A stretch of 64,000 bases of DNA from Platynereis dumerilii. Lineage: Eukaryota > Annelida > Polychaeta > Phyllodocida > Nereididae. The stretch lies in contig JAPTHN010000001.1 in assembly GCA_026936325.1 (NCBI GenBank), positions 100,703,859 to 100,767,858 of the forward strand, read 5' to 3'. The translations under genes and the position numbers were made by a program. A model generated the notes under the pieces. The model saw nothing but the letters and a program-made list of their open reading frames with translations, was not told where the DNA came from and made no database searches. Below are positions 57,791 through 64,000 of this stretch, one piece after another. Every line of letters starts with the position of its first letter. Position 1 is the first letter of the stretch.

Positions 57791-59673
57791 AATTTAAAAT
57801 AGTAATATTGGTAAAAGCAGGCTGACACAGTCTCTCTTCGTCGAACAGCTTTAGCTGGAGGAGACTGATGGTTTTCACTTCTTCATATTAGGGACAGTCA
57901 TGTTGCTGACCCATGGTTTTTAGATCCCAGTGAAATAAATGACATTATTGGTTTCTTATGTACAAGCTAGCTATAGCTACAGATAGTGTAGACGTAAATT
58001 TTGTAATTGTTTTTACTTGTTTTATTTTATCCTGTGTTGTTTTTATTACTGTTTTGCCTTATTTATTGATTAAAAAAAAAGTTGTACTCTTGTACGATGA
58101 ATGAAATAATAATAATAATTGACCAAATTCCATGCATGAGTAAACCAATTATTTCCTTTTTAAAATCTGCCTTATATTAAGCAGAAGTATACCTTTTAAG
58201 CAGATATTTCGTTGCAGTAGTGCGAAATGTTCTTCTTTCTGAAGAACTTTAAAGTGATAGATAATCAGAAATATATATCTTTCTACCATTCAAATTAAAG
58301 CGAATTTTCTTCCAAGAGCATTGGTGTAGGAGTTGAAACCATTATACAAGCCTTAATCGATTAAGCAAAACATAACTTTTTGTCATTTTTGGACTAAACT
58401 TTAATGCTTTTGCTCCACCTAATAAGGCCACAGACGATGCTATGGAATTTTGTAGAATTTTGTTTTACTGCATTTCAAAGAAACAATATGGGAGGAGTGC
58501 AAATCAATATGACAATTTTTCAGCTTTAGGGGGCAGACGATGCACGCTTTTGGATACTGTCATGCATTATTAAATAGAGGAAGCAGTCTACAGCCCCACA
58601 GCTTACAGATTGGAATCAAAAGAAATATTGTGAGACTAGAACTGCCCATTGCAAAAAACAGTGCTATAATGCATTTTTATTTGTATGAAATTATTAGAAT
58701 TTATGTGATGTTGATAGTAATTTAGAGCAGATCATGCCATTTGTCATTGATGACGAATCCCATGACAGTAGACTGAAATTGAGGCAGTCTGGAACAGGAT
58801 TGCTTCCTTTCTCCATCCCCTAATTTATTACAAAAACAATTAATTTTTTTTAAATAACTGGATGCTCCCTCTTATGGAATACAGTATTCTCCCTTGGGTA
58901 AGTTCTTTCCCCAACCCCTTATTTATTTCAAAACAATTAAAAATTATTATAATAATTGGATGATCGCTCTAATCAAACATAGCATGCTCCCTAGGATGAG
59001 TTGCAAACGCAGTGGAGGCTTTTGATCAGAGGGACAGGTAGATCTACAGTCTGGGGACATGGATGAGATTGTAGATTATGAAACAAGGAAGATCTTCATA
59101 TTGGACTTATTTATGCAGAATTGTCTTCTTCAGTGACACTTACCAAAAGAATGCAGGAGTGTTTTCTGTTTGTTCCAATTCTCCAGGTGAACTTTTACAG
59201 ATGGTTGGTTGTGGTTCTACGGTTGAATTAAATTCCCCTTCTATCGGTTATGGTTTTGTGTGTGTGTAAATTTATATCAACTATTTACTCTCTAATAACC
59301 TGAACTATTCTACAAAAAATCTCAAGGCTAAGGCTTCATACAAATGTGCAGCACTTTATTAATTCTTGCATTCTTGGTGGGTATTTCCTGGTAGATCATG
59401 GGCTACTAGTCTTTGTACAAACTTTGTATAACTTGAAGTGCAGCTTAATTTATTGATGAGGTCACTTGTGTCAACGTTTTTTATGTGTGTTTGCTTTTAA
59501 AACTCCAACTTTTATGATACCACAATATTTTGACCTAGATAATGATTACAGTGATTATATGAAGTCGTGCATATATCAATATAAAATTGGTATAGGAGGC
59601 ATACACCTTGGCTTGTGCTCTAGTATCGTGTTTGACCCCGTATACAAACAAATACAAAAATGTTTCATATATA
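57791..59673. other. Intergenic spacer
   Basis: No gene recognised. A small duplicated segment (CCCCTAATTTATT...CAATTAA near 58815 and CCCCTTATTTATT...CAATTAA near 58915, each near a GGATGCTCCCT/GGATGATCGCT word) suggests a decayed ~100-bp tandem duplication. Confidence 0.5.
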
Positions 59674-60815
59674 TTTATAGGTTATTTCATGGCTTAGACC
59701 TGTATTTCCCTGATATTTTCACCCGAGACCTCGTAGGGGAAGTGTACCTATATTGGACCACCTAACTTCAGTGCTCCATTTCTCACACACAGTTATACCT
59801 AAGGGATCACTTATTGGACCAATACATGAGGCCGGCCAAGGTCTCCGTGTTTGCCCAGATTGAGGTTCCGACATTTGCTAGATTTTGTGTGGAATGCAAA
59901 AACAAGATTCTGTCCCGTTGCTGTAGATAAGACCAGTGGACCTTATATTGGACCACCTGACTGTTCTCATTACTGACATTGGGTCATTGGACCAATATAG
60001 GCACTACTCATCCAATATGATAGATGGATACATACATACAAACATATGTTAAGTGCAGCCCTCTTGGAACAGTTCTTAGCACTCACAATGGTATTAGGGA
60101 ACCAGGTGGTCCAATATCGGGCACCACCTGGTCCAATTTAGGTCCACACATTCTCAGCTGGCATTGAAATAAAATAAAGTTGAAGTTCAACCTTTCCATT
60201 TACCTATAAAAGGTAGAATAGCTTCCACACAATACATCTATAATGGATCAATCATTACCTTCCCCTTATTAGACCACTTGACCCAATATTGGACCAGAAT
60301 GTGCCTGATATTGGACCACAGGTCCAATATGTGGCACCATGATTGGTCCAATTGAAGGCCCTCGTCAACTAATAGTTATCGCACCTATTCTAAAAAGAGC
60401 TATGCTATTCTATCAGCATGCCATCAGTTTGTGCAACAGAGAACGCCTACTATATGTATCTCCTGTTGTTTTAATCATTGCTGTTTATTAGACCATCTGG
60501 CAGGCTGCCAAATTTTGTTGAATTTTAGAAGAAATATGGTAAAAATTGAATAATTCTCATAATTTTCCATGTTTGTTGCCTAGAAACTTCCTGTGCCAAC
60601 TATGGAAGTTTGTATTCAAGAAGTATCCACCAAATATCTCACCTGCTCAGATGCATCATCCGGCTGGGAGATATGCTGGTGGTCCAATTTAAGGACCGGT
60701 CCAAATTAGGTACACTTCCCCTATTTCCCGAGACCCGCAGGGTCGAGGAAAATACGGGGTCGAGGGTGAAAATATCAGGGAAATACAGGTCCAAGCCATG
60801 TCATAACCTATTTAT
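59674..60815. mobile_element. Palindromic element split by a TA-flanked insertion
   Basis: The outer arms 59674-59735 and 60724-60815 are inverted copies: TTTATAGGTTATTTCATGG...TGATATTTTCACCCGAGACC on the left and its complement with GGGTCGAGGGTGAAAATATC on the right. Taking away the TA-flanked insert leaves a continuous palindrome of about 150 bp with a CGAGACCC-GCAGGGTCGAGG centre. The hairpin at 62591-62717 has a similar CG-rich core. Confidence 0.75.
59736..60721. mobile_element. TA-flanked element rich in TTGGACCA words
   Basis: Inverted ends GGGGAAGTGTACCTATATTGG (left, first 20) and GGGGAAGTGTACCTAATTTGG (right, read inward) have TA on both sides (59734-59735 and 60722-60723). The word TTGGACCA or its complement recurs more than a dozen times through the 986 bp. 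It has no transposase frame. TA target suits Tc1/mariner-like or related enzymes. It inserted into the centre of a palindromic element. Confidence 0.8.
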
Positions 60816-61105
60816 CCCATGTCATTGGCCCTCTTCATTGTCAATCTGAATTTGGTAAGACTCACTTGTCAAAAAGCAGGATTTGCGAGATCGCCGATCG
60901 CCGAAAAAAGTGCCGTACGGCAAAAATAAAGAAAGCAGGATACATGTTGACCTTCCAAATCGATAGAGCTATTGTTTTGCTACATGCCAGTTTTTTCCCC
61001 GATGAAATTCGAGCATTTTTAAGCGTTCTGATGTCCAAAACATGAGGTGATGCAGCTGACTTTTTTTTTCAGCTTTCTGCTTTGTTGACAGTGCCATGCA
61101 TATTG

Positions 61106-61132
61106 TGACGTCGTGACGTCATGGTAACGTCA
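61106..61132. promoter_or_regulatory. Cluster of CRE-like sites
   Basis: TGACGTC at 61106, the full palindromic CRE TGACGTCA at 61114 and TAACGTCA at 61125 lie within 27 bases, at 8- and 11-base spacing. CREB/ATF-type factors bind TGACGTCA. The stretch lies just outside a large palindrome and no gene start is evident, so activity is unproven. Confidence 0.35.
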
Positions 61133-61144
61133 TCGCTCAGGCCT

Positions 61145-61478
61145 GCTCTGATTGGTTGAATCTCGTATTTCCCTGTCAAGCTAATTAATTTTTCATATTT
61201 CCCTCTTCTGCTCATTAAGTCTGTATTTTCCCTCGTATTTTCCCTCTTCTGGTTGTATTGACCAGGGAAAAGCTCAATATCAGGGAGAAATGTTGCTAGA
61301 CATGGGATAACAGGAATTATCCCATGTCTAGGCACATTTTCTCCCCGATACTGTGATTTTCCCTGGGCAATACAGCAGGGAAAAAGTCAGTATTGGGGAG
61401 AAAAAGCAGTATATGGTCACCTGACCAGTATACTCCCTAATTTGCAGGGAATATACTGAAAACAACCAATCAGAGAGC
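61145..61478. mobile_element. Imperfect ~330-bp palindrome centred on CATGGGATAA
   Basis: Arms 61145-61310 and 61317-61478 flank a 6-base centre. The inner 15 bases, CTAGACATGGGATAA and its complement, are perfect; outward the arms share ATTTNTCCCNGATANTG, TTTTCCCTGGNCAATAC and finally CAACCAATCAGAG. The same CATGGGATAA word occurs at about 60810-60821 in complement and at 62578-62587. It looks like a fold-back element or two copies joined head to head. Confidence 0.7.
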
Positions 61479-61916
61479 AGCATTCAAACACACCCAAACA
61501 AATCTGGTATAGCGTCACAATCTCTGCTGCTGCTCAACATCTTTTCTTGCAATTTTGACAACACACAAAAATGATCAGTCTTTTTCAATTTTAGAAGGAT
61601 CTATTGGGGTTACAGACAAATGGATTAAAGCATTAGAAGCGCAGAAAAAAGCCGGTGTGGGCTGTAATAGCTTTGACTTTCCATCTGTTATAGATAATTT
61701 TCCAATGTGATTTTTGGTAAATTAGTTTACTTTTTTCAAAGTGACTTAGTTGTACAAATACCGATTTATTTGAATTTCCATCGGTATGAGGACCCCTTTT
61801 TATTTTGTTTTAGACAATATTTCACAACATATGACAAAGTAATAATGTTAAATTCTGTTGATTAGTATTGTTTCAGCCCTATGGATCTTTGATTTCAGAT
61901 ACGTTTTTCTGCCTTG

Positions 61917-62580
61917 CACTGCCGTTTTATTTTATTTCTCTGGATCTAATCAATGTAGATACACCAGATTCACACAGTAGGTCGAACATATAGTATAGAT
62001 TACAAATCCAAATTTTCAAAATGATATCTCAAAACCGCTTGCCACAAAAAAATCATAACTTAAACAAGAATTTTCACTTCAAGCGTAAAATCACTGATTT
62101 GAGTCAACGTTTTTTTTAGTTCCATGGCCGTTTTATTTTATATCTGAGGACCTGAAAGCACCAGACCTATTAAATTCTCCAGTACTGTCGTACATATAGT
62201 ATAGATTACAAATCCAAAATTTCAAGGCAATATCTCAAAAACTGTTGCCACAAAAAAATCATAACTGAAACAAGAATTTTCACTTCAAGCGTAAAATCAT
62301 TGATTTGAGTCAACGTTTTTTTTTAGTTGCATGGCCGTTTTATTTTATATCTCAGGACCTGAAGGCACCAGACCTATTAAATTCTCCAGTACTGTTGTAA
62401 ATATAGTATAGATTACAAATCCAAAATTTCAAGGCGATATCTCAAAAACTAATGCCATAAAAAAATCACAACTGAAACAATAATTTTCAGTTTAATTGTA
62501 AAATCATAGATTTGAATCGACATTTTGTTATTTAGTTCCATGGCAGTTTTACTTTATATCTCAAAAATGTGCCCAGACAT
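61917..62580. repeat. ~207-bp tandem repeat, three units plus a partial
   Basis: Units begin at CATGGCCGTTTTATTTTATA (61917 in diverged form, 62123, 62330, 62539 partial), with steps of 206, 207 and 209 bases. Shared words include ATAGTATAGATTACAAATCC, ATCTCAAAAACT and AATTTTCACTTCAAGCGTAA. Units 2 and 3 are closest. The partial last unit runs into CCCAGACATGGGATAA, so the array seems to be internal to the palindromic-element complex. Confidence 0.88.
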
Positions 62581-62590
62581 GGGATAAAAA

Positions 62591-62717
62591 GGTTATACCA
62601 TGGGTAGGTGCAGTACATCCCTGGTATACTCCCCTCGACCCCAGTATATTCCCTCGACCCTTCGGTTCTCGGGAATATACTGGGGTCTCGGGGAGTATAC
62701 CTACCCATGGTATAACC
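62591..62717. mobile_element. Fold-back hairpin with CCCTCGACCC core
   Basis: The 127-bp inverted repeat runs from GGTTATACCATGGGTAGG to its complement, with inner arms CCCCAGTATATTCCC/GGGAATATACTGGGG and a TCGACCCTTCGGTTCTCG loop region. A 15-base stretch (TGCAGTACATCCCTG) occurs only in the left arm. Its core resembles that of the split palindrome at 59674-60815. Confidence 0.8.
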
Positions 62718-63061
62718 TCATATTATGCTGCGCTATTGGCAAATAAATGGAGATGAAATTTAATGAATATTATACAAATGTAAGGATTTTTTCGCTAACA
62801 CAAAGTCAAATTAGGTACAAAGTACATCTGGTAGACACTGCTAGGATGGAGTAAGATGTAATTTGTGGGTTTGATAGGTTACTGCATGCATGATGGGCCC
62901 AATACAGAAACTAATCTTTTTGACAACTTACACATTTTTGATATCATATATCATATGAATCAGTGGGCTACCTTATATACCACACATGTATAGTTTTTGA
63001 ATAGTACATGGTAGGAATTGATTGTTAACCTCTTTATATAGAAACTCGGGGGCCAGTCAAT

Positions 63062-63200
63062 TTCACCTTTTTCAAAAATCACCTTTCCTGAAATCACCTT
63101 TTGACAAAATCACCTTTTTCAAAAATCACCTTTTTTTGGCCAAAATCACCTTTTTTTTCAAAAATCACCTTTTTCATACCAAAATCTCCTTTTTATTTTT
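63062..63200. repeat. Degenerate AAAATCACCTTTTT tandem array
   Basis: About eight head-to-tail units of a 14-20-base phrase built on AAAATCACCTTTTTCA with variable T runs and spacers. Confidence 0.8.
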
Positions 63201-63337
63201 TTCTTATTTTTATGGGTTTTTCAGTGTGATAATAATTGAAGTTTATGTTTGAAAAAATAAAACATATATAAATTGATATAATGAAGTCTAAATAATTTAA
63301 TAAATACAACATTTTATAACCAAATTATTGATTCTGT

Positions 63338-64000
63338 AATTACATCACAGTTGTAATTACATCACAGTTGTCTCTCATATGATATCACAGAGTTCCCGAA
63401 CCTGTTTACCTATTCTTATATCACAGTCAGACACCTCTTTCTTCCAAGCGCTTTCTATTAATCTACAAGCATCATTAGCACCAATTTTGATTAGAGTCCA
63501 CACACTGACATTGCAATAATCGGCAACATACTTGAGGTTTTTATAAAGTCTTGAATTTTCATATAAGCAGGATTTGAAAATCTCATTCACTCCTACATTT
63601 GAGTGATTATACCCATTTAAAAAGTGTTTGATAAACCTTTGGTACAGAACTACATTACATGGCATGCAGTCACTAATATGAGGCAAAAGTAAGCTGTGAG
63701 TCCTGTATGGCAATGACCAAACTCTTCTTATAGCCTTACGCCATGCAACAGTAAGGTCATTGAATGACTTATCATACATCATACATGCATTACTGCCATA
63801 TATACTCATACAGTATTGATTAAATAATTTACTTTTCACATTAGCAGAAACACCTGCAAAATTTGCGAGATATTTATTTACCTTACCAATGAAATCTGTT
63901 TTTACATGTTTTATTAGAGGGTCATTAACATCATTGGTCAGGGTATGACCAAGATATTTAATTTCGTTTACAAGTGGCACCTTTACACCATTTACATGGA
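63338..64000 (-). mobile_element. LINE C-terminal part, continues beyond the window
   Basis: The minus-strand frame is open from the right edge to the stop at 63375, with VPLVNEIKYLGHTLTNDVND, YCMSIYGSNACMMYD, VAWRKAIRRVWSLPYRTHSL and LLPHISDCMPCNVVLYQRF. This order (KYLGH, then WRKA.R, LP..TH, LLP.I) is the region after the reverse-transcriptase palm in the LINE group that also includes the copies at 50048 and 56153. No frame break is seen in about 208 codons. The 3' end holds a direct duplication of GTAATTACATCACAGTT (63338-63371). The 5' part and catalytic box lie outside the window. Confidence 0.85.

Noticed and set aside
1-64000. LTR retroelements or virus-like elements
   Set aside because: No gag, protease, integrase or envelope-type motifs and no long direct terminal repeats were recognised on either strand; the RT frames seen are all LINE-type.

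Overview
The window looks like a gene-poor, repeat-rich stretch of a metazoan nuclear genome, most likely a marine invertebrate deuterostome such as an echinoderm. This rests on the A+T-rich spacer with many TAGGCCTA-type words, the mix of several LINE clades with many short inverted-repeat transposons, and the absence of operons or bacterial signals. The species cannot be fixed from the sequence. No rRNA, tRNA, CRISPR or LTR/virus-like element was recognised.

Region by region: (1) 1-21.4 kb is ORF-poor spacer with alternating A+T-rich and G+C-rich unique blocks, four copies of one fold-back MITE family (5889, 7766, 10077, 16384), a TTAA-flanked 1.29 kb element (18074-19360), minisatellites, and a promoter-like cluster of three evenly spaced TACGTCA sites plus CCAAT boxes near 13.4 kb. 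(2) 21.4-36 kb holds a long-TIR element (21400-23034), a TA-flanked MITE, a CAGTGGCGGA MITE, a pair of inverted 'GGTGGCTTA' repeats 3.5 kb apart, a pyrimidine-rich tract and GATA arrays. (3) 36.0-42.1 kb is a three-layer nest. A minus-strand L2/CR1-like LINE is split by a plus-strand jockey/CR1-like LINE, which is itself split inside its reverse transcriptase by a TIR element with a 9-bp target duplication. (4) 44-48 kb holds a 5'-truncated LINE and a 2.39 kb TIR element with 5-bp duplications and CACTGTG ends. The latter is nonautonomous and contains an 8-bp-TSD hAT-like MITE. (5) 48.8-57.6 kb contains the only convincing host genes: two related genes in convergent orientation, each encoding a short type II membrane protein with the same eight-cysteine C-terminal domain. 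Between them lie fragments of four LINEs. (6) 57.6-64 kb contains palindromic elements with CGAGACC/CATGGGATAA motifs, one split by a TA-flanked element, a 207-bp tandem repeat, and the C-terminal part of another LINE running off the right edge.

The two membrane-protein genes share no family that I can name. They are the best candidate for something undescribed. Everything else is a well-stratified record of transposon insertions, several of which can be ordered in time because one interrupts another.
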